Source: Rhodospirillales bacterium
GTDB lineage: Bacteria > Pseudomonadota > Alphaproteobacteria > Rhodospirillales > CAMCUA01
Length of the DNA: 45,129 nt
Reading direction: 5' to 3'
Assembly: GCA_947470575.1 (NCBI GenBank)
Contig: CANITX010000005.1
Location: 1 to 45,129 of the forward strand
In this document: positions 28,983-37,574 of the stretch, in pieces
Numbering within the stretch: the first letter of the stretch is position 1
Layout: each line of letters begins with the position of its first letter
The notes under the pieces: generated by a model
Database searches by the model: none
What the model was told of the DNA's origin: nothing
What the model saw: only the letters and a program-made list of their open reading frames with translations
Translations under genes and position numbers: made by a program

Positions 28983-30106
28983 TCCAGCCTCCGCCGGGTG
29001 CGCAGCACCGTCAGGCCGAGGAACAACACCGCCATGGCGCCGAGCGCCAACAGATTCGGCCCGATCACCGCCCAGACATCGCCGACTAGAAACAAGGTCT
29101 GTAGGATGGCGACAAAATAGCGGGCCGCGATGGCGTGGGTGATAACCTGTACCCAGCCCGGCATCGAAGCGATGTCGAACAGGAATCCCGACAGCATCAC
29201 CGCCGGTAACATGGTCACCAGCAATGCCGCGATGGAGGCAACGAACTGGTTGCGAGCCACGGTCGAGATCAAGAGTCCGATGCCGAGCATGACCAGCATG
29301 AAGACCGCCGAACAGAGGATCAGCAGCCACACCGAACCGCGGAACGGCACGCCGAAAACTGTGACCGACAGCGTCACCGCCGCCGCCATGCCGCCCATAC
29401 CGAGCAGGAAATAGGGCGCAATTTTGCCGACCAGGAATTCGCCGCGCGTCAGCCGGGTGGTCAGCAGGGCCTCCATGGTGCCGCGCTCCCACTCGCGGGC
29501 GACAACCAGCGCGGTGAGCAGGGCGCCGATCAGGGTCATGACGATGGCGATCAGGCCGGGCACCAAAAAATACCGGCTGTTGACCGCCGGGTTGAACCAG
29601 ACCCGGGCGCGCAGATCGATGGCCACGGCGTCGCGTACGGCGCCGGCGCCCAGGCGTTCGCGGGCAAGCTGGGCGGCCCAGGTGTTCCACACGCCCTGCA
29701 CATAGCCTTCGATGAGGCGGGCCGAGTTGGCATCGGTGCCATCGACGATAAGTTGCACCCGTGCCGCTTGCCCAGTCAGTATCTGGCCAGAGAACGTTTC
29801 GCCGATAACGACGATGCCCTGAACCTGCCGCATGCGCAGTGCCTCTTCCGCCATGCGCCGGTCAACGATCGCGATGGGGGTCAGGTACTTGGATGCAGCC
29901 ATGGCGTGGAAAAAGCCCATGGACTCCGGCGTCGGCCGTTCGACGACCACCGCTACGGGCACGTCGCGCAGGTCAAGAGAGACGCCGAAGCCGAAAAGGA
30001 ACAAAAGTACGGCCGGCAGCACGAAGGCGACGACAATGCTACTGGGATCGCGCAGCATCTGGCGCCATTCCTTGCGGGCGAAGCCGCTGAGCCGGCGCGG
30101 GTTCAT
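28979..30106 (-). CDS. ABC-2 type exporter permease (YbhS-like)
   Basis: The 375-residue protein opens ARKEWRQMLRDPSSIVVAFVLPAVLLFLFGFGVSLD, then a periplasmic domain and five TM helices. The REWERGTMEALLTTRLTRGE motif marks the ABC-2 family. It pairs with the following permease and starts within the ATPase gene's stop region (4-base overlap at 30103-30106). Homologues pair with an HlyD protein and a double ATPase, all present here. Confidence 0.93.
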   Translation of the reverse strand: MNPRRLSGFARKEWRQMLRDPSSIVVAFVLPAVLLFLFGFGVSLDLRDVPVAVVVERPTPESMGFFHAMAASKYLTPIAIVDRRMAEEALRMRQVQGIVVIGETFSGQILTGQAARVQLIVDGTDANSARLIEGYVQGVWNTWAAQLARERLGAGAVRDAVAIDLRARVWFNPAVNSRYFLVPGLIAIVMTLIGALLTALVVAREWERGTMEALLTTRLTRGEFLVGKIAPYFLLGMGGMAAAVTLSVTVFGVPFRGSVWLLILCSAVFMLVMLGIGLLISTVARNQFVASIAALLVTMLPAVMLSGFLFDIASMPGWVQVITHAIAARYFVAILQTLFLVGDVWAVIGPNLLALGAMAVLFLGLTVLRTRRRLE

Positions 30107-31854
30107 GCAGCATGCTCCCGGTCGTAGGTGGCGATCATGGCGACGAAAGCGTCTTCCAGGGTCGCATCGTCGCCATCGGCATGCTGATGCTTGATCGCAT
30201 CGGGATCGCCCAACGCGATCAGGCGACCGCGATAAATGACGCCAAGGCGGTCACAGTACTCGGCCTCGTCCATGAAATGCGAGGTGACCAAGACAGTGAC
30301 GCCGGATTCCGCCATCACGTCGATACGCCGCCAGAATTCCCGCCGGGCGATGGGATCGACGCCCGACGTCGGCTCATCGAGAAACAAGATGCGGGGACGG
30401 TGCAAGATAGCGCAAGCCAGCGACAACCGGCGTTGCAGGCCAAGCGGCAATTGGCCGGAAGGCGTGTCGACATGCGCCACAAGACCGAAGTCGCCGATCG
30501 CCTCGGCGATGCGCCGGGCACCCTCACGTCGGTCGAGGCCGTAGACGCTGGCGTTGAAGGCCAGATTCTGGCGGACGGTGAGGCTGCTCGGCTGAGCAAA
30601 CGCCTGCGCCATATAGCCCAACCGGGCGCGGGCATCGGCGCGCGCCGTCATCATGTCGAAGCCGGCCACCCGCGCCGTTCCTGACGTCGGCGGCAACAGG
30701 CCGCAAAGCATCTTGAAGGTGGTGGATTTACCGGCGCCATTCGGCCCGAGCAAGCCGAATATCTCCCCGGGGCCGACCTGAAAGGTGACGCCGTCGACAG
30801 CCTTGAAGCTGCCAAAGCTTCGGCTCAGGTCACGGGTTTCGATGGCAGGACCGTTAACCGCCACAGAGGCAACGACGGGAGCGGCAGGAGCGGGAACCAT
30901 GCCGTCTCGATGTTCGAGCAGGCGGGCTATGTAGGCGTCCTCGTATCGCGGTGCCATCGGAACGGGAGACGCATCTGTACCGAGGGATTCGGCCGTTGGC
31001 GGCGGCGCACCCTTGGCCGTAACCAGGCGCAGGGACCGTCCTTGAATCCAAGTATCGATGACGCCCGGTGCCTCTGCGGCCCGTCGGGCGATGCGGCGGC
31101 GGTCGCCGTCGCCCATCGCCACGCGGAAGCTGCGGCCCACCAAAGTCCGTACGAAGGCATCCGGCGGACCATCGTCGAGCACCCGTCCGCCATCGAGCAG
31201 CAGCACCCGGTCGCAACGCGCGGCCTCATCCAAATAGGCGGTGCTCCACAGGATGGCGAGACCGCGCCCGGCCAGTCCTTCGACCATCGCCCACAGCTCG
31301 CGCCGAGAAACAGGATCTACGCCGACCCCCGGTTCGTCGAGCAGCAGCACCTTCGGATCGCCAAGAAGCGTGCAGGCAAGACCGAGCTTCTGCTTCATAC
31401 CACCCGACAGCTTGCCGGCCGGCCGGCCGGTGAAGGCGGCAAGGCCGGACAACGCGAGCAATTCGGAGAAGCGGTCGGGGCGAACAGCCGGCGCCACGTC
31501 GCGCAGGTCGGCGTAGAGGGTCAGGTTCTCGCCGACGGTGAGATCCTCATAGAGGCCGAAGCGCTGTGGCATGTAGCCGACGACCGCGCCCAACGCCGCA
31601 CCATCCTGGCTCGGGTCCAGCCCCATCACCGAAACGTGGCCGGCGTCAGGCAACAGCAGGCCGGCGATGACACGAATCAGGGTAGTCTTGCCGGCGCCGT
31701 CCGGACCCGCCAAGCCGGTGATAACCCCCGCCGCCATGGCCCCCGAGACTCCGTCGAGTGCGACGACCGCCCCCGCCGGGCCATGAAACCGCTTGACGAT
31801 GCCGTCAATAACGACGGTCGCTATCGGGATGGCTTCAGCGCCGGCCGGCGTCAT
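30103..31854 (-). CDS. Fused double ATP-binding protein of an ABC-2 exporter (YbhF-like)
   Basis: The 583-residue protein has two ABC domains. The first has Walker A GPDGAGKT (about residue 49), signature LSGGMKQK and Walker B LLLDEPGVGVD. The second has GPNGAGKST (about 370), Walker B LFLDEPTSGVD and switch TSHFMDEAEYCD. The second domain's signature is degenerate (LPLGLQRRL). It should power efflux with the two permeases. Its start overlaps the HlyD gene by 20 bases. Confidence 0.93.
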   Translation of the reverse strand: MTPAGAEAIPIATVVIDGIVKRFHGPAGAVVALDGVSGAMAAGVITGLAGPDGAGKTTLIRVIAGLLLPDAGHVSVMGLDPSQDGAALGAVVGYMPQRFGLYEDLTVGENLTLYADLRDVAPAVRPDRFSELLALSGLAAFTGRPAGKLSGGMKQKLGLACTLLGDPKVLLLDEPGVGVDPVSRRELWAMVEGLAGRGLAILWSTAYLDEAARCDRVLLLDGGRVLDDGPPDAFVRTLVGRSFRVAMGDGDRRRIARRAAEAPGVIDTWIQGRSLRLVTAKGAPPPTAESLGTDASPVPMAPRYEDAYIARLLEHRDGMVPAPAAPVVASVAVNGPAIETRDLSRSFGSFKAVDGVTFQVGPGEIFGLLGPNGAGKSTTFKMLCGLLPPTSGTARVAGFDMMTARADARARLGYMAQAFAQPSSLTVRQNLAFNASVYGLDRREGARRIAEAIGDFGLVAHVDTPSGQLPLGLQRRLSLACAILHRPRILFLDEPTSGVDPIARREFWRRIDVMAESGVTVLVTSHFMDEAEYCDRLGVIYRGRLIALGDPDAIKHQHADGDDATLEDAFVAMIATYDREHAA

Positions 31855-32827
31855 CGGCGATCACGGTCACCGGCATGCCCTGGCGTAAGCCGCTGTCCGG
31901 ATTTGCGACGATCACACGGGCGCGATAAACCAGATCGGTACGCAGTTCCGGCGTCTCGACGGCTTTTGGCGTGAACTCGGCGGTCGGCGAAACGAACCCG
32001 ACAGTGCCGCGATAGACCTTGCCCGGATGGCTGTCGGTGGTGATGCCAACAGCCATCCCCGGGCGTAGCCGGCCGAGATCGGGCTCGCCGACGTAGGTGC
32101 GCACCCACACCGGGTCGGACAGCGCAAGGGAGAACACAACCGAGCCGGCACCGACCACAGCGCCGACCTCGCGGGCGCGGGTCAGCAAGATACCAGCGGA
32201 CGGCGCGACCAGGTTGGTTTCGGTCAGGCGATACCGGGCCAGGGATAGCAACGCCTGCTCCGACGTCAGCAGGGCACGCGTGGCAGCGATATCCTCCTTG
32301 CGCGGACCTTCCTCGATCAGCTTTAGATCGGCCTGGCGCGCTTCGACGGCAGCACGGGCCGACTGCGCCTCGGCACGGGAATCGTCCAAAGTCTGGCGGG
32401 CAGCAAAATCCTGCTGGGCTAGCGTCTGCTTGCGCTGCAGGGTCGCCTCAGCGTTGGCCACGTGGGCGCGCGCCGCATCCAGATCGGCCCGAGCCCGGGC
32501 GATTTCCGGCGGTCGGCTGCCGGCTTCCAACTTGGCGAGCAGCGCTGCCTGGTTCGCCACCCGTGCCTCGGCCACGGCAACCGTATCGGCGTAGGGATCG
32601 GCATCGAGACGTGCAAGCAACTGACCGGCAGCGACGGCCTCGCCCTCGTCCGCCGCCAATTCGACGATCTTGCCTTCGACCACGAAGGCAAGATCGACCT
32701 GACGCACGTCGACGTTGCCATAGAGAGTGAGGAAACCGCCAGGCTGGGTGGTCCTGTGAGCCCACCACCAGCCACCGACACCGACGGCAACGATCAACGC
32801 GATGAGGAAAGGACGCTTGGTTGACAT
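31835..32827 (-). CDS. HlyD-family periplasmic adaptor protein (YbhG-like)
   Basis: The 330-residue protein has an N-terminal TM anchor (about 6-24), then a biotinyl-lipoyl half (VDLAFVVEGKIVELAADEGEAV). A long coiled-coil hairpin (about 80-190, rich in Ala, Glu, Arg) follows, then the second lipoyl half and beta-barrel region (about 200-325). It joins the inner-membrane exporter to an outer-membrane channel. It is the first gene of the operon that runs to 25823. No TolC-type gene is in the window. Confidence 0.93.
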   Translation of the reverse strand: MSTKRPFLIALIVAVGVGGWWWAHRTTQPGGFLTLYGNVDVRQVDLAFVVEGKIVELAADEGEAVAAGQLLARLDADPYADTVAVAEARVANQAALLAKLEAGSRPPEIARARADLDAARAHVANAEATLQRKQTLAQQDFAARQTLDDSRAEAQSARAAVEARQADLKLIEEGPRKEDIAATRALLTSEQALLSLARYRLTETNLVAPSAGILLTRAREVGAVVGAGSVVFSLALSDPVWVRTYVGEPDLGRLRPGMAVGITTDSHPGKVYRGTVGFVSPTAEFTPKAVETPELRTDLVYRARVIVANPDSGLRQGMPVTVIADDAGRR

Positions 32828-33206
32828 GCCGCCAGCTTAACCCCACGCCCGACCGAGCAGAAGCCTACATCGTGGCCTTCTGCCCGTTGTGGCGGGCACG
32901 CGCAGCGGAATTTAGGAAATGCGCCGAAAGTAACGATGCCTATTCTTAGGCGCAGAATTGCAGGATCAAGGACCAGCCGCCTGCCGATCCACCAAGCCAC
33001 AGGGTCAAAGCCGCTAGATGCGACAGTGGGGCACTGTCGTCATTCTCATGGGAGAAAAAGAGATCGAACGGCAGCAATCGATCCTCCATTGTGACGATTT
33101 CAACCGTCAGCTTATTTAGAATGACGCACGCTACCGCCCTGTCCCATTAGCCAAAAGTATAAGATAGTCCGACGACCGCGTGACTAGTCGCACGGAGGAC
33201 ATGCCG
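32828..33206. other. Divergent intergenic region between exporter and secreted protease genes
   Basis: About 380 bases lie between two divergent genes. No credible gene is seen. A perfect hairpin repeat is at 33021-33039, and a GGAGG site at 33194-33198 serves the rightward gene. TATAAG at 33158-33163 could be its -10 element, but no good -35 was found. No regulator gene accompanies the exporter. Confidence 0.5.
33021..33039. repeat. Perfect 8-bp inverted repeat
   Basis: CGACAGTG and CACTGTCG flank a GGG loop. It is in the divergent spacer, about 190 bases from the exporter start and 170 from the protease start. No U-run follows, so an operator is more likely than a terminator; nothing shows which protein would bind. 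Confidence 0.5.
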
Positions 33207-34232
33207 ATGCCCAAAGGAGTCGATACCGTAGCGAGGCGCAACACCGGCAGTATCGTTGCGACTTTGTTCCTGCTATGCGCCCATGTCGCCTGGGCCGAAG
33301 ATATCCGCAAAGCAACCGCATGGGCACCGGGAGTGCCCGCCGAATCCATTGAATGGCGGGTCGGTCCTCCGTCGGACGCCCTCATCCGCTACCTGCGCGA
33401 AGACAACCGCAAGCAGGGATTCCGCCAAGTACCCCGGGCGGCACAGGCCGACCCCGCTTTGGCCGCTGATATCCGCCAAGCCATCGCCACCATGCCTGAG
33501 CCGGTTCGTCGTCTGGTGGCACCCAAGCTGATCGGCGTCTTCACCGTGCGCGACCTCGGCAGTACGGCCTCGGCCGAACACATACAGGGGCCGGACGGTG
33601 GTTGGCACAGGGGCATCGTATCACTGGACGTTGGTGCAATCGATCGGCGGGCAAACACCTGGATATCATGGCGGGAAGGAACCGCCTTCCGTACCGAGCC
33701 CGGCTTCAATATCGTCGGACGCATTGCCGATTTTGCCGACGACGGGCGCATTAACGCGATTCGTTACATTTTACTCCATGAATTCGCCCATATCGCTAGC
33801 ATTGGCGAACCTTATCTGCCGTCTTGGGACCTACCGCCGGCCAAAGGTGAAGAGTGCCGCTTTACTTACGTCTGTCTGTCGTGGACCGACCAAGGCGGGC
33901 GCAGCCGATACGACGATGTCCTGCCCGAACGCCACAGCGTCGCTTACTACCAGCCACCCGAAAAGCGGCTGCCCGCAGCGGCGGCGGAAGGGCTTTATCG
34001 AGGCCTTGGCAGCAGTGACTTCGTTTCCCTCTATGCCGCCACCTCCCCCCACGAGGACTTTGCCGAGGCTTTTGCCAACTACGTCCATGTCCAACTGATG
34101 GGCTTGCCCTACCGTATCGACATCCGGCGTGACGACCGGACGGTGGCAGTGGCCGAGCCATGCTGGTTGGAGGAACGCTGCGCCGTTAAGCGGCGGTTCA
34201 TCGAGGCTCTGCTAGACCTAGCGAAAGGTTGA
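33207..34232 (+). CDS. Secreted zinc-metalloprotease-like protein
   Basis: The 341-residue protein has a signal peptide (about 1-30, ending HVAWA). The HEFAH motif at residues 191-195 (HExxH type) should bind zinc, and EDFAEAFANYVH at 283-294 offers a Glu as third ligand, as in gluzincins. The rest has no family that I recognise. Cysteines at about 217 and 223 and near the C-terminus may form disulphides. The ATG at 33207 is chosen as it lies eight bases after GGAGG; ATG at 33201 is too close to it and GTG at 33180 precedes it. Peptidase activity is inferred from the motif only. Confidence 0.72.
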   Translation: MPKGVDTVARRNTGSIVATLFLLCAHVAWAEDIRKATAWAPGVPAESIEWRVGPPSDALIRYLREDNRKQGFRQVPRAAQADPALAADIRQAIATMPEPVRRLVAPKLIGVFTVRDLGSTASAEHIQGPDGGWHRGIVSLDVGAIDRRANTWISWREGTAFRTEPGFNIVGRIADFADDGRINAIRYILLHEFAHIASIGEPYLPSWDLPPAKGEECRFTYVCLSWTDQGGRSRYDDVLPERHSVAYYQPPEKRLPAAAAEGLYRGLGSSDFVSLYAATSPHEDFAEAFANYVHVQLMGLPYRIDIRRDDRTVAVAEPCWLEERCAVKRRFIEALLDLAKG

Positions 34233-34276
34233 GGCGGCGCTCCGACGGGCAGGCGGCAGGAACATGCCAAGGCTGC

Positions 34277-34438
34277 CTAGTTCAGGAAAGCTGCGACCTG
34301 CCAGGTCACCAGAGATGCGATTAGCAAGGCAAGCGCCAAGTGAACCAACGCCGCAAAGCGACGGGCCTGCCGCGATTTGCGCGGCGGCGTCTTATCTGTA
34401 TCAACGGTCGCCTTCATTCGTGGGTTTGTCGTGGCCAT
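34277..34438 (-). CDS. Possible small single-pass membrane protein
   Basis: A 53-codon reading gives a basic N-terminal half (rich in Lys, Arg) and then one hydrophobic helix, AALVHLALALLIASLV, ending in VAAFLN. The charge pattern fits an inner-membrane protein with the N-terminus inside. No family is recognised and the ribosome binding site is weak (GAAG eight bases upstream). It is convergent with the protease gene. It may be chance. Confidence 0.4.
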   Translation of the reverse strand: MATTNPRMKATVDTDKTPPRKSRQARRFAALVHLALALLIASLVTWQVAAFLN

Positions 34439-34671
34439 TATCGAACTTCAGCCGAGGGAGCCGGCCTCCTGGAAACCACCGGCCTTTGAAAAAGGGCGCA
34501 GCATCGATCCAGGGGCTCGGTCTTAAGTCTATTCATCTATCCGGTTTATCGTTCCATTCCAAGACGTATGAGGCTCCGCTGCCCTAGCGAACGTCAAGAT
34601 GTAACGAGCTTGACCGAGTGATTGCGATCACTGCGCGATACCTATCCGTTAACTAAAAACGGTCCCTTAAG

Positions 34672-34884
34672 ATGAGTAACGTGAGCAGACAGATGAACAC
34701 TACCGCCGAAGATCGTCTCCAGCCAGTTGGTGACCGCACGGATAGCCATGCGGGGATAAGGCCGTCCTCTGCCGAGAAAGACACGCTAGCCGGCCAACGT
34801 GCGCAAGCGGCTATGGCCTGCTATGAGTCCTATATTGCAGAATATCGGGCATGGGCACGCACGCTTCGCCGCCCTACAAGCTGA
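34672..34884 (+). CDS. Possible small hypothetical protein
   Basis: The 70-codon reading begins MSNVSRQMNTTAEDRL, is polar, and ends CYESYIAEYRAWARTLRRPTS. No family is recognised. Only a weak site precedes the ATG. Its composition is less GC-biased than neighbouring genes. Low support; reported because the surrounding stretch holds no other gene. Confidence 0.25.
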   Translation: MSNVSRQMNTTAEDRLQPVGDRTDSHAGIRPSSAEKDTLAGQRAQAAMACYESYIAEYRAWARTLRRPTS

Positions 34885-35349
34885 GTTCTAAGACCCATCC
34901 AGCAGCAGCCATCTGCCAGCACCATGACGGTCCGCAAATATCCCCTGCGGCCCACCCCCGGTTCGAGACAACGACTGATATAGTTGTCCCCGCCATTTCA
35001 GATAACGGGGGATATTCGTCGTCATACCGACGAGCGTTCTTTCAGGATTCATAACCGACTACTTAAGGCCAACCGACCGGCGTGCGATACGATGAAACAG
35101 CATTGGCCAACGCGCGGGGCGAAAAACCCCGTGAACCTTATATTGCTAAACAAGCAGCGTTGGTTAATGCAGCCTACGACGAGTCGGTCGCCAACACGGC
35201 TGCTTCTCGGCATCGGAAGTGGGATGGCTCAGGATCGGGTTTCGTCCCATGCTAGAGTATATTAATCTTCAGGCACGGCGCGCTCCGCCGATGGATGCAA
35301 TCCACGCGGCACGCCACCGTCTGCAGACACCGCAATTAGGGGAATGGCA
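34885..35349. other. Gene-poor stretch with short stem-loops
   Basis: No convincing gene was found in about 465 bases; together with the doubtful small frames the poor zone is 34233-35349. Local GC is lower than elsewhere. Three short hairpins are visible. CCCCG/CGGGG is at about 34988-35010, and CGTCG/CGACG is close after it. A seven-pair stem with loop CGAAAAA is at 35113-35133. None has a terminator U-run. An AGGGG site at 35338-35342 serves the next gene. Confidence 0.4.
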
Positions 35350-36264
35350 ATGCGATTGATCGTCAACGGACAACAAGCTTTCGGAAAGGCCGTTCTCGAA
35401 GCGCTGCTCGAAAGAGGTGGCGATGAAGTGGTCGGCGTTTACTGCGCCCCCGATAAGGAAGGCCGGCGGATCGACCCCCTTAAGGAATTTGCCCTGCAAA
35501 AAGGACTCCCGGTATTCCAGCCCGCCTCCTACAAGGAACCCGCCGTTTGGGACCAAATGCGGTCGCTGAAACCTGATCTGGGTGTCATGGCTTATGTCAC
35601 TATTTTCGTGCCGGAAGAAGCACTTGCCATCCCCCGGCTGGGTACCATCCAATACCATCCGTCGCTACTGCCCCTCCATCGCGGCCCAAGCTCGATCAAC
35701 TGGCCGATCATCATGGGAAAAACACGCACGGGGCTGACCATTTTTTGGCCGGATAACGGCCTCGATGAAGGGCCCATCCTGCTGCAAAAAGAGGTCGATA
35801 TCGGTCCCGATGACACGCTTGGCAGCATCTACTTCAATCACCTGTTTCCGATGGGCGTGCAAGCGATGTTGGAAGGCATCGATCTGGTGCGCGCCGGCAA
35901 GGCCCCCAAAGTCAACCAGGATGATTCCAAGGCAACCTATGAAAGCTGGTGCCGCAAGAAAGACGCCGAGATCGACTGGGCCAAACCGGTCGATCAGGTC
36001 TACAACCTGATTCGCGGAACTAATCCACAGCCGGGCGCCTGGACCAAATACAAAGGCCAAACGTTGGAGATTTACGACAGCGCCAAGGAAGCGGGCACCG
36101 GCACTCCCGGCACCGTCCTCGATATCGGACCGAACGGCGTCATCGTCGCCACCCAAGGCGGAAGTATCCGCATCCAGCGGGTCAAGCCGGACAACGGGGC
36201 CAAGCAGACGGCGGCCGAGTTCGCTGCCGCCAGCGGTCTTGCCAAGGGCGACCGGCTGGGTTGA
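35350..36264 (+). CDS. Formyltransferase-family protein, 10-formyl-THF hydrolase-domain-like
   Basis: The 304-residue protein matches the N-terminal hydrolase/formyltransferase domain of 10-formyltetrahydrofolate dehydrogenase. It has MRLIVNGQQAFGKAVLEALL, the active His in YHPSLLPLHRGPSSINW (about residue 100), FWPDNGLDEGPILLQKE with the active Asp, and a C-terminal FMT-type domain (about 205-290). No dehydrogenase domain follows, so it stands alone. Possible substrates are 10-formyl-THF or a sugar or amino compound to be formylated. The ATG at 35350 is seven bases after AGGGG; ATG at 35344 is also possible. No operon partners. Confidence 0.82.
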   Translation: MRLIVNGQQAFGKAVLEALLERGGDEVVGVYCAPDKEGRRIDPLKEFALQKGLPVFQPASYKEPAVWDQMRSLKPDLGVMAYVTIFVPEEALAIPRLGTIQYHPSLLPLHRGPSSINWPIIMGKTRTGLTIFWPDNGLDEGPILLQKEVDIGPDDTLGSIYFNHLFPMGVQAMLEGIDLVRAGKAPKVNQDDSKATYESWCRKKDAEIDWAKPVDQVYNLIRGTNPQPGAWTKYKGQTLEIYDSAKEAGTGTPGTVLDIGPNGVIVATQGGSIRIQRVKPDNGAKQTAAEFAAASGLAKGDRLG

Positions 36265-36286
36265 ACTGTCGCTCGATTCGGGGCCG

Positions 36287-36715
36287 TCAGCTCTGAATGT
36301 AGCTTTGGAGCTGCTCGGTTTCCGATTCCAACTGTTCCAGCCGGTGCTTGACCATATCGCCGATGCTCACGATGCCAACCAGACGGCCGTCTTCGACCAC
36401 GGGAATGTGGCGAAACCGTCCGGCAGTCATGTCGCGCATGATATCTTCGACATGACTGTGCAACGTGCATGTCATCACCTTACGGGTCATGAGCTTTTCA
36501 ATTGGCATCGCAAGCACGGACGCACCGTGCTGGGGCAAGCCACGCACGATGTCGCGTTCCGACAAAATGCCGACAACCGCCCCGGCTGCATCCGTAATGA
36601 CAAGAGCACCGATACGATGCTCCTTGAGCAAGTTTGCCGCCGCGGCAACCGTGGTCTGCGGCATGGCGGTGACGACAACGCTACCCTTGGTGTGGATGAC
36701 TTTCTGAACTTGCAT
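36287..36715 (-). CDS. CBS-domain pair protein
   Basis: The 142-residue protein holds two CBS motifs: about residues 8-65 (VTAMPQTTVAAAANLLKEHR, GALVITDAAGAVVGILSERD) and about 72-128 (MTCTLHSHVEDIMRDMTAGRFRHIPVV, GRLVGIVSIGDMVK). A short acidic helix follows. Such stand-alone pairs bind adenine nucleotides and regulate partners. The ATG at 36715 has GAGGGA upstream; the in-frame extension to 36937 is rejected. It is a single gene, convergent with the formyltransferase. Confidence 0.9.
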   Translation of the reverse strand: MQVQKVIHTKGSVVVTAMPQTTVAAAANLLKEHRIGALVITDAAGAVVGILSERDIVRGLPQHGASVLAMPIEKLMTRKVMTCTLHSHVEDIMRDMTAGRFRHIPVVEDGRLVGIVSIGDMVKHRLEQLESETEQLQSYIQS

Positions 36716-36986
36716 GATTCCCTCACGGCAGCCTACCCAGCGCTGTGAGCGAACCGGCCTATACCGCCCTTCGCGGTGGCACATGAAAAGTAGAACGGCA
36801 ATCGGCCCGCCGTCCGGCATTCTTATTTCGCACCGGTTATTTACTGGCGACACATCAAGATCGCCGCACTTCCCGTCACGCATCCCCACCGGAGGAAGGG
36901 CGAACTTCGGTTCGCCCGCACAAAAACCATACCACAAATATATGTCAAAGCACTATCCGGAACCCGGGCTCAAGGAACTCGCTTGT

Positions 36987-37571
36987 TCAATCCTTGGCAG
37001 CAAGCCTCGCGGAAGCAGCAACCCGGGTCGCAAAAAATTCCCGCGCTTCCTCCAAATGCATCGGCGGGCAGAACAGGTTTCCCTGAACAAGATCGCATTT
37101 GACGTTGCGCAGGAATTCGCTCTGCGCTTCGGTTTCCACTCCTTCGCCGACGACCTTCAGGCCTAACCTGTGGGCCATGTCGATTACAGCCTGAGTTATC
37201 CTGGCGTCATCGGGGTTGTGTGTAATTTCGCTTAGGAATGCACGATCGATCTTGACCGAGGTGAAAAGCAGACGCTTGAGAAAGTTGAGCGGCGAATAGC
37301 CAGTTCCGAAATCGTCGATGCATAGACGCACACCATTGGCCGATAGCTCCGCCAACATATTGCGTACCCGCACCTCATCCTCCATCAACAGACCTTCCGT
37401 AAATTCCAGTTCCAGGCAACCAGGAGCAAGGCCGCTAAGGTCGAGCGCCTTGTTAACCATGGTCAGAATGCGCCCTTCGCGAAACTGCCGGCTGGAAACA
37501 TTGATGCACAGGCGTAGGCCGTTGGCTCCCTTCTCTTGCCAAGACTTGACCGCACGGCAAGCCGTATCCAT
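36987..37571 (-). CDS. EAL c-di-GMP phosphodiesterase domain, C-terminal fragment of split GGDEF-EAL gene
   Basis: This 194-codon reading is the rest of the EAL domain begun by the gene upstream (37575-39155), in the same frame after an in-frame TGA. It keeps the catalytic residues of c-di-GMP phosphodiesterases: CINVSSRQF, ELEFTE, DDFGTGYS, VKIDRAFL and VGEGVE. The EAL Glu itself is in the upstream part, so this piece alone lacks it. The internal ATG at 37571 has no good ribosome binding site (only GCGAATGAGCG). It is probably not expressed separately unless the stop is read through or is an error. Confidence 0.75.
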   Translation of the reverse strand: MDTACRAVKSWQEKGANGLRLCINVSSRQFREGRILTMVNKALDLSGLAPGCLELEFTEGLLMEDEVRVRNMLAELSANGVRLCIDDFGTGYSPLNFLKRLLFTSVKIDRAFLSEITHNPDDARITQAVIDMAHRLGLKVVGEGVETEAQSEFLRNVKCDLVQGNLFCPPMHLEEAREFFATRVAASARLAAKD

Positions 37572-37574
37572 CGC

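Noticed and set aside
27870-29690. A 606-codon reading of the second permease
   Set aside because: Its first 236 codons are a shadow of the preceding permease. The ATG at 28982 begins the conserved protein and overlaps that gene's stop.
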